Of a stretch of 64,000 nt of DNA, positions 17,986-27,843 are shown one piece after another; within the stretch, counting starts at the first letter, position 1; the number at the start of each line of letters is the position of its first letter. Position numbers and translations under genes: made by a program. The stretch comes from Bacteroides helcogenes P 36-108. GTDB lineage: Bacteria; Bacteroidota; Bacteroidia; Bacteroidales; Bacteroidaceae. The notes below the pieces were generated by a model. That model did not search any database, was not told the DNA's origin, and saw only the letters and a list, made by a program, of their open reading frames with translations. The DNA is taken from contig NC_014933.1 of the NCBI RefSeq assembly GCF_000186225.1, positions 1,054,001 to 1,118,000 of the forward strand, written 5' to 3'.

Positions 17986-19143
17986 ATGAAAAAATTAGTT
18001 TTTTTGATGCTTTCTCTTGTTATGCTTGCTTCCTCGTATACCTCTGTTCCCGACGGAGCCTTGAAAGGTGTGCTGTCCGGCACGGTGAGTGGCGTAGATA
18101 GCGCTTATATTGTTCTCAAGATGTGGGATATAGAAGTGCACGGTGCTCTGAAGACTATCGACTCAATTCCCGTTGTTGGTGGAAAATTTGAATATAACTA
18201 TTACGAACCTAATGGCTCACAAATGGTCAAGGTGTTTTTGCAGAGAAATGACAGTACACAACAGGTGGTGTTTTTTGTGAACCCTTTTGTAAAAAAGAAC
18301 TATACGTTCCATTGTGGCGATATATATCTTGATAATTCCCGGACTACTATATACCTTGATTCTCTATGTACGAAAGGAACTATGGCCGGGGAGATTTCGG
18401 CTCGGATTGAAGGCTCTGTAGAGACGGATATAATGTATAGAAAAGTAAATGATGAGATTTTCGTGAACCACTATTTTGATAAGGAAGGTGTCTTGACTAA
18501 TCCGGACTTCATACGTGAAAATCCCAAAAGCTACTCTTTATTGAATTCAGTTTATGAATCTAAAGGCCAATATAAATCTTTTGTTACTTTAAAAAGTCAC
18601 TTCAATCTATTTGATGTCTCCCTAAAAGAATCTCCGTTGGGAAAAGAAATGCAGGAGTATTTAGCGAGAGAAGAAGCGTTGGCTAAAAGTGGAATAGCCA
18701 GGGATTTCAGCTTTTATGATTTAGACGGAAACAACTACCACTTTAAGGACTTCATTGGAGACCGGAAATTGGGGCTGATTGTCTTCTGGGCAAGTTGGTG
18801 CGGCCCTTGCAAAGCCGAACTTCCTGAACTGAAAGACTTGTATCGTCATTATCAGGATCGCGTCTCTTTTGTCAGTATGAGTATCGATAAGAAGTTTGAA
18901 GATTGGTCAAGGGCTGTTCGTGCCGATAATGTGGATTGGCCCAGTCTGTCCGGACATCCGGAGTCTGCAACCAAGGTCGTCGATGTGTTTCATACATCTG
19001 CCGTTCCTACTTTCATCTTGGTTGATGACAGGGGAAATATATTGTTCAGCAATGTCGGGGGCAGAGCAGAGATAGATGGCGTCAACCGCTTTGTTCAACT
19101 GAAAGATATAGCTAATCTGATGGATAAATACTTGATGCGATGA
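17986..19143 (+). CDS. TlpA-like thioredoxin-family exported protein
   Basis: This is a 385-residue exported protein whose C-terminal 140 residues form a TlpA/ResA-type thioredoxin domain with the WCGPC redox motif (in VFWASWCGPCKAELPEL) and a cis-proline strand (TSAVPTFILVDD). The N-terminal 230 residues are a beta-rich DUF4369-like region usual in Bacteroides. I start at 17986 (MKKLVFLMLSLVMLASS), not at the in-frame codon at 17947. The signal lacks a lipobox cysteine (ASSYTS), so it may be free in the periplasm. It probably reduces or reshuffles disulfides. Its place in the peptide-export locus suggests thiol control of an exported cysteine peptide (inference). Confidence 0.85.
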   Translation: MKKLVFLMLSLVMLASSYTSVPDGALKGVLSGTVSGVDSAYIVLKMWDIEVHGALKTIDSIPVVGGKFEYNYYEPNGSQMVKVFLQRNDSTQQVVFFVNPFVKKNYTFHCGDIYLDNSRTTIYLDSLCTKGTMAGEISARIEGSVETDIMYRKVNDEIFVNHYFDKEGVLTNPDFIRENPKSYSLLNSVYESKGQYKSFVTLKSHFNLFDVSLKESPLGKEMQEYLAREEALAKSGIARDFSFYDLDGNNYHFKDFIGDRKLGLIVFWASWCGPCKAELPELKDLYRHYQDRVSFVSMSIDKKFEDWSRAVRADNVDWPSLSGHPESATKVVDVFHTSAVPTFILVDDRGNILFSNVGGRAEIDGVNRFVQLKDIANLMDKYLMR

Positions 19144-19173
19144 GACTGTAACTTTTTCATTTACTTGTTTATC

Positions 19174-20403
19174 TCAATCCCCTTGTATCTCGCTTTTGTT
19201 GACTACCACTTTTATTCTTAAGGGCTTCCCTTTGCGGACAATATCATACATTAGTGTATCTTGTTTTTCAAAGTCATCCTGTTCCTTATAAGTGAAATTT
19301 TTGTAATGCTTTCCATTGAGCGCCTTTACTTCATCACCTTCCTTCAACCCTGCGTTTTTATAATAGTTTCCTTTACTATCAGCCATTTTGGTAATAATCC
19401 ATTTTTTCTGCGAGTTCATTTCAACTGAGAGGTGAAATCTCCTATGTAGTGGATTTATGATGCGACGAAAGTTTGATACAGGTTGCAAGCCTAATTGTCG
19501 GTGTTTCATATCGAAAAAAACGTTGAATCTTTTTAGAAAATTTTGTCCAATCAAGTAATGGGAAGGTCCTATATTAATATTGTCGAAAGTGTAAATACGT
19601 AGTGAATCTATATCGAAAGAGTCTGATAATGTAGCATCTACCGTGCAATATCTGTGATAGCTTCTTAGATATTTAGTCCATACAGTGTTTTCCTGCTTAT
19701 TGAAGAAAGCAAATTCTTCGGCTTTAGACATCAATACCATATCCCATGCCATTCCTGTATCTATCATAAACAGACGTTTCATAGTCATTGTTGTATTATC
19801 AGAGCTTTTTACTTTGATAGGTAACTTTACATAAAGCAGGCTTGGGTATTCTTTTTTCTTAACCAAAGGGAATATGAAGCTATTCTGAGGTATCTTAAAA
19901 TCATACGCTGTATGAATTTCCATATAGCCATGTTCAAAGTTAAGCTCCCATACGTATGTGCTGTCATTATAGGGGATATTAATTATGCCTTCCGAATTAG
20001 TCGTATTCATATATTTCTTCCAATTGTAAATTTTTACGCCGTCATACATCATCTTTTTATCGCCAATCTTGACTGTTGGCGCATTGTTGTATATAAATGA
20101 AGAAACAGTGGATTTTGTCCAACCTGATCCGCTTTGTAGAATAGTATCAGGTATTAGATTATGCATAACGTCAGGATGCGTAGCACAAAATGAAGAATCT
20201 AATATAAGATATCCTCCTGTATCAAAACCTAAGCGAGCCTTTATACTGTCATTCAGTGATACAGATAAAACAATTTGTCGGTCTTTGGGGTCTATGTTGA
20301 AATATGATTTGTTTTCGTTTATTTCTACTTTTTGTTGGCAAGCGTAAATTGAGTATATACTTATACTCAATAGAATGGGAATGAAATGAAGTGTGTTTTT
20401 CAT
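19174..20403 (-). CDS. Aspartyl protease-like lipoprotein with C-terminal PDZ domain
   Basis: This is a 409-residue lipoprotein (Cys at about 22 in SIYACQQ). It has two Asp-Thr-Gly motifs, LGFDTGGYLILDSS (about residue 60) and LFMIDTGMAWDMVLMS (about residue 208), as in proteins with two retropepsin-like halves. A PDZ-like segment lies near the C-terminus (NAGLKEGDEVKALNGKHYKN, about 350-370). Such proteins in Bacteroidota are annotated as retropepsin-like or aspartyl proteases; activity is rarely shown. It is convergent with the TlpA gene (30 bases apart) and 75 bases downstream of propeller copy B on the same strand. Confidence 0.75.
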   Translation of the reverse strand: MKNTLHFIPILLSISIYSIYACQQKVEINENKSYFNIDPKDRQIVLSVSLNDSIKARLGFDTGGYLILDSSFCATHPDVMHNLIPDTILQSGSGWTKSTVSSFIYNNAPTVKIGDKKMMYDGVKIYNWKKYMNTTNSEGIINIPYNDSTYVWELNFEHGYMEIHTAYDFKIPQNSFIFPLVKKKEYPSLLYVKLPIKVKSSDNTTMTMKRLFMIDTGMAWDMVLMSKAEEFAFFNKQENTVWTKYLRSYHRYCTVDATLSDSFDIDSLRIYTFDNINIGPSHYLIGQNFLKRFNVFFDMKHRQLGLQPVSNFRRIINPLHRRFHLSVEMNSQKKWIITKMADSKGNYYKNAGLKEGDEVKALNGKHYKNFTYKEQDDFEKQDTLMYDIVRKGKPLRIKVVVNKSEIQGD

Positions 20404-20478
20404 ATATTTATTCTTGATGCAGGTGTGCCAAAACAGTTTCTGAGCAGCTTTAGTCTTTTTTTAAAGCTGTACAATTGT

Positions 20479-21693
20479 CTATTGTTCATAGGCTTCTTTC
20501 AATTTAATTTTCACCAATACCGGATTGCTTTCTTCTGTCAAATCCGGAAAAGGAGATTTCGCTCCTTCTTTAAAGAATTCAAATGCATCGACCAATACGT
20601 ATAGATATCCATTCTTTTGAAAATGCGGCTGCGACAATATGTCTAATGAGGTCAAACAATCATCCAAATCGTTCTTAAAGGATTTAGTGGAGCAAGTTAA
20701 TGCTTTTTCTCCATGTTTGCAGAAACCTGTTTTCTTAGAAGTGCTATTCAGTTCGCTATATAAAAAGAGTACACCAGATGGCAGTGGATATACTTCATGT
20801 ACCCGATATTTACCATTTATCTCACTTATTGAGACATCGAAAACTCTAAATCTTATGAGCATGGAGTAATTTGCATCTCTCTCATGGTGTTTTATGACGT
20901 ACCACGGTTCCCATTTCAAAGCATCAGTTGTTCTAAACAGAGTGTCTTGGTGAACATGACGAATACATAATACGGAATCTATAGTCTGAAGATACAAGGG
21001 GTAGGCTCCTTCTTGCATCAGCCCGTACCCCATCTCTGCTTTTATATGAAACAGGGAATTCTTCATTTTATAAACAATGCTGTCTTTAGAGAGGTCTTTG
21101 ACATACCATAAGTAAGCCCCGTCGTAATTCACTTTATCTCCACGATTGGGGTGAACGGGTATAGAATAAAATATTTCTTTATCACCAATACTGGCAACTA
21201 TTTGTTTATAGAAGCCCGGGCCTTCCTCTTTAGAAATATCATCTAAGAAATCCCCGTTCAGAGAATATTTCCTGAAGCTTTCTGAACCATAATTATTAAC
21301 TAAAACAGATTCTTCCTCCGAGTTATAAATGCCAGATCCTAACTTTTGTATTACTTCTTCCGGCCCTTGTCCGAACCTAAAAAGAGACTTCACGAATTCT
21401 CCCTTAGGAGTGTATTTGTAAATGAGGCGATCGTCTATATAAATATTATTATTGCGGTCTAAATAGAGAGTGGTCAAACCAAGATCTCGTAATAATGGCT
21501 CTTCTGACAGACGAATATAACTGATGCTATCGGCAAATTCTGACAGACATTGCGGTGTATCCGAGAATTCCAGTTCAGACAGATCAATAATGTGGGGAAG
21601 TTGTGCCTCCGGAGTATCTTGACCGGATGGTTTCTGAGTGGAAGTACAACCGAAGCATGCTATGGCGATTAGAATCAGATAAGTGTATTTCAT
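20479..21693 (-). CDS. Six-bladed beta-propeller lipoprotein (copy B)
   Basis: This is a 404-residue paralog of the gene at 15812-17038. It has the same signal peptide, lipid Cys at 16 and linker (CTSTQKPSGQDTPEAQLP), and a very similar C-terminus (FQKNGYLYVLVDAFEFF then GAKSPFPDLTEESNPV). The propeller body between them differs widely, though the FRFGQGPEEV block is kept. The promoter and signal-peptide DNA lie within the duplicated 439-base segment. The predicted -7 box is TATATTTG on the minus strand at 21803-21796. Function unknown; probably attached to the outer membrane or exposed on the surface. Confidence 0.78.
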   Translation of the reverse strand: MKYTYLILIAIACFGCTSTQKPSGQDTPEAQLPHIIDLSELEFSDTPQCLSEFADSISYIRLSEEPLLRDLGLTTLYLDRNNNIYIDDRLIYKYTPKGEFVKSLFRFGQGPEEVIQKLGSGIYNSEEESVLVNNYGSESFRKYSLNGDFLDDISKEEGPGFYKQIVASIGDKEIFYSIPVHPNRGDKVNYDGAYLWYVKDLSKDSIVYKMKNSLFHIKAEMGYGLMQEGAYPLYLQTIDSVLCIRHVHQDTLFRTTDALKWEPWYVIKHHERDANYSMLIRFRVFDVSISEINGKYRVHEVYPLPSGVLFLYSELNSTSKKTGFCKHGEKALTCSTKSFKNDLDDCLTSLDILSQPHFQKNGYLYVLVDAFEFFKEGAKSPFPDLTEESNPVLVKIKLKEAYEQ

Positions 21694-22034
21694 AATTTAT
21701 CCGTGTTGAGTGATATTGCTATTTATCTGCATATAAAGTTTTCCCTGTATATTGCGCATAATGAAAGAGGAAGAATAAGTGAGAATGTTTTGTTACAAAT
21801 ATAGACTTTATAAAGTGGGGAAAAGACTTTTTGTAGGGATAAAGTATCAAAACATGTCATCAAACATATTTGTAATGCAAAATAATAACATTGAAGGTAG
21901 TATTACGAAAGAAAGTGATGGATGAATATCAAGTTTAACTAAAAAGTAGTACCTTGGCGCATCAAAACGGCCCTAATGAGAACATTTCCTCACTATCTTC
22001 AACTGGATGCCATGGACTGCGGTCCCACCTGTCT
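21596..22034. repeat. 439-base direct repeat, copy B
   Basis: Second copy of the segment at 16941-17379, colinear without gaps. It ends at the point where the C39 domain of the downstream transporter gene is broken. Confidence 0.9.
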
Positions 22035-22936
22035 CCTTACAAGAAGCAGGTGATACAACTCATGTTGGGAATGCTGTGTGTAAGCTTGCTTCAACTGATA
22101 TTCCCGTTCCTGACGCAATCACTTGTGGATGTGGGCATTCGCGACGGAAACCTTGGCTTCATCACACTGATTCTTGTGGCTCAACTGGTTATCTCTGTTT
22201 CGCAGCTATCGGTAGATTTTATCCGAAGTTGGATATTGCTTCACATGAACACCCGTATCAATATCTCTCTGATTTCGGATTTCCTTTCTAAGCTGATGAG
22301 GCTTCCTTTGCGCTTCTTCGACACCAAAATGATAGGCGACATCATGCAGCGTATCGGCGACCATAACCGCATCGAGACTTTCCTTACCGGATCATCGATC
22401 AGTACACTGTTTTCATTCGTCAATTTCTTCATCTTCGGCTTTATTCTGGCTTATTACAACTGGACGATATTGGGCATCTTCCTCTTGGGAAACGCATTCT
22501 ATATAGGCTGGGTGCTATGCTTCATGAAGTACCGCCGCGAACTGGACATCCGGCGCTTTGCACAGGCATCCAATGAACAAAGTAGCCTGATACAGTTGGT
22601 TACCGGTATGCAAGAAATAAAGCTGAACAACTGTGAAAAGCAAAAACGCTGGCAGTGGGAGCGTATTCAGGTGAAGCTGTTCAAAATAAGTGTAAGAGGC
22701 TTGGCTTTGGGGCAGTGATGCAAGAGGGCTTTATCTTTTCAGACACCATAGCCAATAATATTGCCGTGGGCAGAAGCAGCGGTTGCTGATAGCACGCGCC
22801 GTATATAAGAATCCGGAGTTTCTGTTCTTTGACGAAGCCACCAACGCGCTCGACGCTAATAATGAAAAAGAAATTATGGAGCATCTGCATGAGTTCTATC
22901 GTGGAAAAACGGTCGTGGTAGTGGCTCATCGCCTGC
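21976..22936 (+). pseudogene. Decayed C39 peptidase-ABC exporter (several internal deletions)
   Basis: Pieces of one exporter of bacteriocin-type peptides follow in the right order but in different frames. The C39 start (DCGPTCL) is at 21976-22035. The membrane domain follows directly in another frame, from about 22036 to 22718 (LSPYKKQVIQLMLGM through FDTKMIGDIMQRIGDHNRIE to the first five helices). A nucleotide-binding-domain piece MQEGFIFSDTIANNIAVGRSS is at about 22718-22785. The Walker B/D-loop piece RAVYKNPEFLFFDEATNALD to AHRL is at about 22786-22936. Most of the peptidase, the Walker A segment and the ABC signature are missing. The remaining pieces still look like good family matches, which points to recent deletions rather than slow decay. 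Confidence 0.8.
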
Positions 22937-23708
22937 TTATATCATCCCTAAGACGTCCGGAAGAATAGAGCAGCTATATGTGGAGAACAAACAACCCGTT
23001 CGTGAAGGGGAACTTATAGGTGTGATACAAAATACTGCCAACACGGAAGATATTTTTTATTTGCGCGAGAAATTGAAAGAATGGAAAAACTCAGGTTCAT
23101 TGGTAGAACGGATAGACATGTTGTTTTTTCATCGGATTCCTGAACTTGGATCTATTCAGACAGCCTATTCTTCCTGCTTGCTGGCCTGGAGCAACTACCT
23201 GCAGCATATGCAGGAAAACCGAATTTATGAAACAGAAGTTATAAATGCCGTGGCATCTATGCAGGTGGCCTTGGCTGAATGGGAAATGAATTATCTGTTG
23301 ATGAGTCCCGTGGATGGTACGATAGCGTTTATGCAGCTATGGAAGCTGAATCAGAATGTGGAAGTCGGCGAAACGATGTTTGTTGTCATTCCGCAGAATG
23401 CAGTACAACCTATGGGAAAAGCGCTGTTGCCGATGGAGGGAATAGGCAAGGTAAAAACTGGGCAACGGGTCATCATACGCTTGCCGGCTTTTCCGGAACA
23501 GGAGTTCGGATTCATTGAAGGACGAATTATGTCCATATCGCCCGTTCCCGATTCCGAAGGCTGTTATGTATTAGAAATTATACTTCCTTTGGGAATGGAA
23601 ACAAGCTATGGAAGGAAACTTCCGCTGATAAAGACAATAGAGGGTACAGCCTCTATTGTAACCAAAGAGAAGAGTCTGCTGGAGAGGCTGCTTAATCTGA
23701 AGTTCTGA
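22937..23708 (+). pseudogene. HlyD-type membrane fusion protein, truncated
   Basis: Starting directly after the transporter fragment, the frame reads YIIPKTSGRIEQLY then GELIGVIQNTA, the first lipoyl half of a HlyD-like adaptor, without its N-terminal membrane helix or a start codon of its own. The second half is intact: MSPVDGTIAFMQLW, then NVEVGETMFVVIPQ and GKVKTGQRVIIRLPAFPEQEFG. The long coiled-coil hairpin that normally separates them is shortened. A GTG at 22980 gives a 242-codon frame, but without the membrane anchor it would not work as an adaptor. Confidence 0.75.
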
Positions 23709-23771
23709 CAAGATAGTCGATTCTGTTGTCTCTGCCTGCAACCGGGATCAATAAATGATATATTATCGTTG

Positions 23772-25385
23772 TTATCGGATGATTGTGCTGTAAATGTTCT
23801 TATTCAGTATCTCTAATGCCTGTTGCACACTCTTGTTCGTACCGTTCATCACCCGGAAGTATTCGTTCATGTCCCATAGGTCACGGGCAATAAGAGCTTT
23901 AAGCTGCGTTTTGATTAACGGCAGCGATTGGTTGTACTGCTTCTCATCGAACTTGATTTTCTCTTTATCGGCAAGGGTGTGTATTTCGGTGAGGAAAGTG
24001 TTGTCTATCTCAAATTTGTCATTGAAGGTCTCAAACTTTTTGTATCTGTTTTGAAGCTCTTTCCTGTGCTTTTCAATGTAACCGGTAGTTGCCCTGATTA
24101 TTACACCCTTGGCTACAAGGTTGCGGTGGTAATCCGTATATTGGGTGGTATCTATCGGAACGAAGAAATCGGGCATAATACCGCCACCGCCATAAACGGT
24201 GCGCTTCAGACGTTTAGTCAGAACTTTCAGTGAGTCGGCAAAGTGGATGCTGTCCGCATGGATCATTTCTCCGTGGTTAAAGCGGTTTGCCAGTTCCGAA
24301 TTGTACCTTTCCTGACCGTCCACATTTCCAGGAGTGCCGTCAAGGTTGGCGGTGTTGTCGTAGGGCTTTTGGATGCAGCGCCCTGCAGGAGTATAATATC
24401 GGGCGATGGTCAGGCGTATCATCGAGCCGTCCGGCAAGTCGATGGGACGCTGTACCAATCCCTTGCCGAAAGTGCGTCGTCCCACGACTACGCCTCTGTC
24501 CCAATCCTGTATTGCTCCTGTCACAATTTCACTGGCAGAAGCTGAATATTCATCTACCAGTACAATGAGACGCCCGTTCTTGAAGTTTCCGTTTCCTTTC
24601 GCAAAGAAGTCACTGCGATGGGAGGTACGCCCTTCGGTATATACAATCAGTTCTTTTTGTCCGAGAAACTCGTTGGCGAGGTCTATGGCCGCATTCAGAT
24701 AGCCACCGCCGTTTCCTTGCAGGTCAAGAATCAAGTCTGTCATACCCTTCTTCTGGAGCTCCTTCAAGGCCTTTGTAAATTCTTCGGCAGTGGTTGCGGC
24801 AAAGCGATTGATGCGTATATAGCCTGTCTGGGGCTGTATCATATAGGCCGCATCCAAGCTGAAGATAGGTATTTTGTCACGTTTTACGGTGAAATATAGC
24901 GTATCGTCCACTCCGCGGCGTACTACGGTAAGTTTCACTTCTGAGTTTTTGGGGCCGCGCAAGCGTGACATAATATCTTCCGTACTCATTTTCACACCGG
25001 CAATGGCGCTGTCATTGACAGATACGATACGGTCGCCGGCAAGAATACCTACTCTCTCGGATGGTCCGCCCGTTACGGGTTGTATGACGAGCAGTGTGTC
25101 TTCTATCATTTGGAACTGTACTCCGATACCTTCAAAATTACCTTGCAGTGGTTCGTTCATTTTCTTCACTTCTTCTGCGTTATTGTATGTGGAATGAGGG
25201 TCAAGTTGTGCCAGCATTTTGATGATGGCTTCTTCCACTAACTTGTTCTCGTCCACCTTATCTACATATAAGTTGGTTATGAAAAACTCTGCCATCTGTA
25301 ACTTGCGCAGGGCTTCGTTATTCTGTTTCTGAGCCTGCACCGTCACTGCGCATATACAAATTATAATAAATAGGATTCTTCTCAT
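23772..25385 (-). CDS. S41 family C-terminal processing peptidase
   Basis: This is an exported serine protease of the tail-specific/Ctp group, 537 residues with a signal peptide ending VTVQAQ. A PDZ domain lies at about 75-165 (ERVGILAGDRIVSVND), followed by the S41 catalytic core. The nucleophile serine is in VDEYSASASEIVTGA (about residue 283) and the general-base lysine in RRTFGKGLVQ (about residue 308). It cleaves C-terminal tails of periplasmic proteins. It is downstream of coaD on the same strand, separated by 107 bases that contain a strong hairpin. Confidence 0.92.
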   Translation of the reverse strand: MRRILFIIICICAVTVQAQKQNNEALRKLQMAEFFITNLYVDKVDENKLVEEAIIKMLAQLDPHSTYNNAEEVKKMNEPLQGNFEGIGVQFQMIEDTLLVIQPVTGGPSERVGILAGDRIVSVNDSAIAGVKMSTEDIMSRLRGPKNSEVKLTVVRRGVDDTLYFTVKRDKIPIFSLDAAYMIQPQTGYIRINRFAATTAEEFTKALKELQKKGMTDLILDLQGNGGGYLNAAIDLANEFLGQKELIVYTEGRTSHRSDFFAKGNGNFKNGRLIVLVDEYSASASEIVTGAIQDWDRGVVVGRRTFGKGLVQRPIDLPDGSMIRLTIARYYTPAGRCIQKPYDNTANLDGTPGNVDGQERYNSELANRFNHGEMIHADSIHFADSLKVLTKRLKRTVYGGGGIMPDFFVPIDTTQYTDYHRNLVAKGVIIRATTGYIEKHRKELQNRYKKFETFNDKFEIDNTFLTEIHTLADKEKIKFDEKQYNQSLPLIKTQLKALIARDLWDMNEYFRVMNGTNKSVQQALEILNKNIYSTIIR

Positions 25386-25413
25386 AAATATAGGTAATTA
25401 ATTGTCTTGGTAC

Positions 25414-25455
25414 TATCTCAATTCTCCTCCTCCGGGGGGGAGGAGAGTTGAGATA
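25414..25455. terminator. Strong hairpin between coaD and the S41 protease gene
   Basis: Arms 25414-25430 and 25439-25455 pair over 17 positions with one G-T pair, loop of eight. No T-run follows on the minus strand, so a classical Rho-independent terminator is doubtful; it may be a processing site or attenuating hairpin between coaD and the protease gene. Confidence 0.5.
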
Positions 25456-25492
25456 CTATTGCGATATAAATTGGTTACTGATTATTGTTTCT

Positions 25493-25945
25493 TCATAACT
25501 CCATCCCTTTCGGTATGAACATGCTGATGTCCTTGCCGTATTGCAGCAACTCGCGCACGGTGGTCGAGCTGACACAAGTCAGTTCGGGCTCGGTAAACAG
25601 AAGAATGGTTTCGATTCCGGTCAGCTTGCGGTTAATGTCGGCAATGGTTTCCTCGTACTCGAAGTCCTTTACGGTGCGGATGCCACGTATGATCAAGTTG
25701 GCGTTCATCTGCTTGGCAAAGTCGATGGTCAGGCAGTCATACGATTGTACGATGACGTGTGGCTCATTCCAGTAGAGGTTCCGTATCATCTCTTCGCGCT
25801 TCTCGGTGGGGAAGTACGTGTTTTTGTTCTCGTTGATACCGATTCCTATGACAATTTCGTCTATAAAAGTCAGTGCACGGTTCACTACCGAGTAATGTCC
25901 GATGGTAAAGGGGTCGAATGTTCCCGGAAAGATAGCCCTTCTCAT
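25493..25945 (-). CDS. coaD: Pantetheine-phosphate adenylyltransferase
   Basis: This enzyme transfers AMP from ATP to 4'-phosphopantetheine in coenzyme A synthesis. It has 150 residues, close to the usual 155-165. The nucleotidyltransferase start is [22 protein letters not shown] with the TFDPFTxGH motif, and the later ISSTxxR-type motif is [16 protein letters not shown]. The gene overlaps parE by 4 bases, so translation is coupled. Confidence 0.94.
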   Translation of the reverse strand: MRRAIFPGTFDPFTIGHYSVVNRALTFIDEIVIGIGINENKNTYFPTEKREEMIRNLYWNEPHVIVQSYDCLTIDFAKQMNANLIIRGIRTVKDFEYEETIADINRKLTGIETILLFTEPELTCVSSTTVRELLQYGKDISMFIPKGMEL

Positions 25946-27819
25946 GATGCTAAATCTTCTTCTATAACCAGATTGTTGATAATAAAGTTTTGCCGTTCCA
26001 TGGTATTCTTGCCCATATAGAATTCCAGCAGTTCTTTTACAAGGTCTGTCTTGCGCAGAGACACTTGTTCAAGGCGCATATCCTTACCGATGAAATGCTT
26101 GAACTCATCGGGAGAGATTTCTCCCAACCCTTTGAATCGTGTGATTTCAGGGTTCGGCCCCAGTTCTTCGATAGACTTGATGCGTTCGTCTTCCGTGTAA
26201 CAGTAGTTGGTTTTCTTCTTGTTGCGTACACGGAAAAGTGGAGTTTGCAGGATATATACGTGACCTTTCTTTATCAGGTCAGGGAAGAATTGCAAGAAAA
26301 AGGTGATGATAAGCAGGCGGATATGCATGCCGTCCACGTCGGCATCGGTAGCTACAATCACCTTGTTATAGCGCAGGCCTTCAATGCCGTCTTCAATGTT
26401 CAACGCTGCTTGCAACAGGTTGAATTCTTCATTTTCGTAAACCACTTTCTTGGTCAGCCCGTAAGAGTTGAGTGGCTTGCCTCGCAGGCTGAATACTGCT
26501 TGGGTATTGACATCACGGCTTTTGGTGATGGAACCGCTGGCAGAGTCTCCCTCGGTGATAAAGATGCACGATTCGGTTTCTTTGTCCTTTCCTTTTCCAT
26601 CGTTCAGGTGGAAGCGGCAGTCACGCAGTTTGCGGTTGTGCAGATTGGCTTTTTTGGCACGTTCGCGTGCCAGTTTAGTGACGCCCGCAATGGCTTTGCG
26701 CTCTTTTTCGGAGTCCTGAATTTTTTGCAGCATTACTTCGCTGACCAACGGATTCTTGTGCAGGTAGTTGTCCACTTCTGTTTTGATGAAGTCACCTACA
26801 TATTTGTTGACACTGACACCACCCGGCTCCATAGAGGGAGAGCCTAACTTTGTCTTGGTCTGCCCTTCGAACTGCGGTTCTTCCACATTGATGGCAATGG
26901 CGGCCACAATACCATTCCGAATATCGGAGTATTCTTGGTTTTTATTGTAGAATTCCTTGATGGTCTTTGCAATATGCTCTTTCAAAGCACTCTGATGAGT
27001 ACCTCCTTGGGTAGTATGCTGACCGTTTACAAAGGAATAATATTCTTCACCGTATTGGTTGGTGTGCGTAAAGGCTATTTCAATATCTTCCCCTTTCAGG
27101 TGTATGATGTCATACAGGCCTTCGGCAGTCATGTTGTCTTTCAGTAGGTCTTCCAGTCCGTGACGGGAGAGGATGCGTTGACCGTTGTATATAATGGCAA
27201 GCCCTGTGTTCAGGTATGTATAATTGCGTAGCAGATTTTCTACAAACGTATTTTGGAAAAGATAGTTCAGGAAAAGCGTGCTATCCGGTTCGAAGAAAAT
27301 AAAAGTTCCGCTTTCTTCCTCGCTGCTTCGGGTTTCATCACTTTGAAGCACGCCTTTCTCAAAAATGGCGGTGCGCACTTTGCCGTCACGGTAACTGCGT
27401 ACTTCAAAACGACTGCTGAGGGCATTGACGGCTTTGATACCTACACCGTTCAGACCGACGCTTTTTTTAAAGGCTTTACTGTCGTATTTGCCACCGGTAT
27501 TGAGTTTGCTGACTGCTTCGATCAGTTTGCCTTGAGGAATACCCCGCCCGTAGTCGCGTACACTCACGCGGAGATTTTCTTCGATAGTGACTTCTATTCG
27601 TTTGCCGGCTCCCATTTTAAATTCGTCGATGCTGTTGTCCATTACTTCTTTCAACAGCACATAGATACCGTCGTCGTTTTGTGAGCCGTCGCCAAGACGG
27701 CCGATGTACATACCGGAACGGACACGGATATGCTCCATATCGTCCAGATGACGGATATTTTCTTCCGTATAGTCCACCGATTGTCCGTTTGATTGCAAGC
27801 CGTTTTCTACTTCTTCCAT
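25942..27819 (-). CDS. parE: DNA topoisomerase IV subunit B
   Basis: This is the ATPase subunit of a type IIA topoisomerase, 625 residues. The GHKL ATP site is shown by [10 protein letters not shown] and YGRGIPQG, with the loop [13 protein letters not shown]. The transducer has [14 protein letters not shown]. The TOPRIM metal-binding motifs are [11 protein letters not shown] and [12 protein letters not shown]. The length without a long insert, and the neighbourhood coupled to coaD, fit the ParE of Bacteroides rather than GyrB, whose motifs are similar but whose proteins are slightly longer. The gene follows the GNAT-like gene by 24 bases. Confidence 0.9.
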   Translation of the reverse strand: MEEVENGLQSNGQSVDYTEENIRHLDDMEHIRVRSGMYIGRLGDGSQNDDGIYVLLKEVMDNSIDEFKMGAGKRIEVTIEENLRVSVRDYGRGIPQGKLIEAVSKLNTGGKYDSKAFKKSVGLNGVGIKAVNALSSRFEVRSYRDGKVRTAIFEKGVLQSDETRSSEEESGTFIFFEPDSTLFLNYLFQNTFVENLLRNYTYLNTGLAIIYNGQRILSRHGLEDLLKDNMTAEGLYDIIHLKGEDIEIAFTHTNQYGEEYYSFVNGQHTTQGGTHQSALKEHIAKTIKEFYNKNQEYSDIRNGIVAAIAINVEEPQFEGQTKTKLGSPSMEPGGVSVNKYVGDFIKTEVDNYLHKNPLVSEVMLQKIQDSEKERKAIAGVTKLARERAKKANLHNRKLRDCRFHLNDGKGKDKETESCIFITEGDSASGSITKSRDVNTQAVFSLRGKPLNSYGLTKKVVYENEEFNLLQAALNIEDGIEGLRYNKVIVATDADVDGMHIRLLIITFFLQFFPDLIKKGHVYILQTPLFRVRNKKKTNYCYTEDERIKSIEELGPNPEITRFKGLGEISPDEFKHFIGKDMRLEQVSLRKTDLVKELLEFYMGKNTMERQNFIINNLVIEEDLAS

Positions 27820-27843
27820 AATTCTTTGAATGTACTGTCCTCT

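Noticed and set aside
22980-23708. Functional HlyD gene with GTG start
   Set aside because: It lacks the N-terminal membrane helix and part of the coiled coil, and its exporter partner is broken, so it is listed as a remnant.
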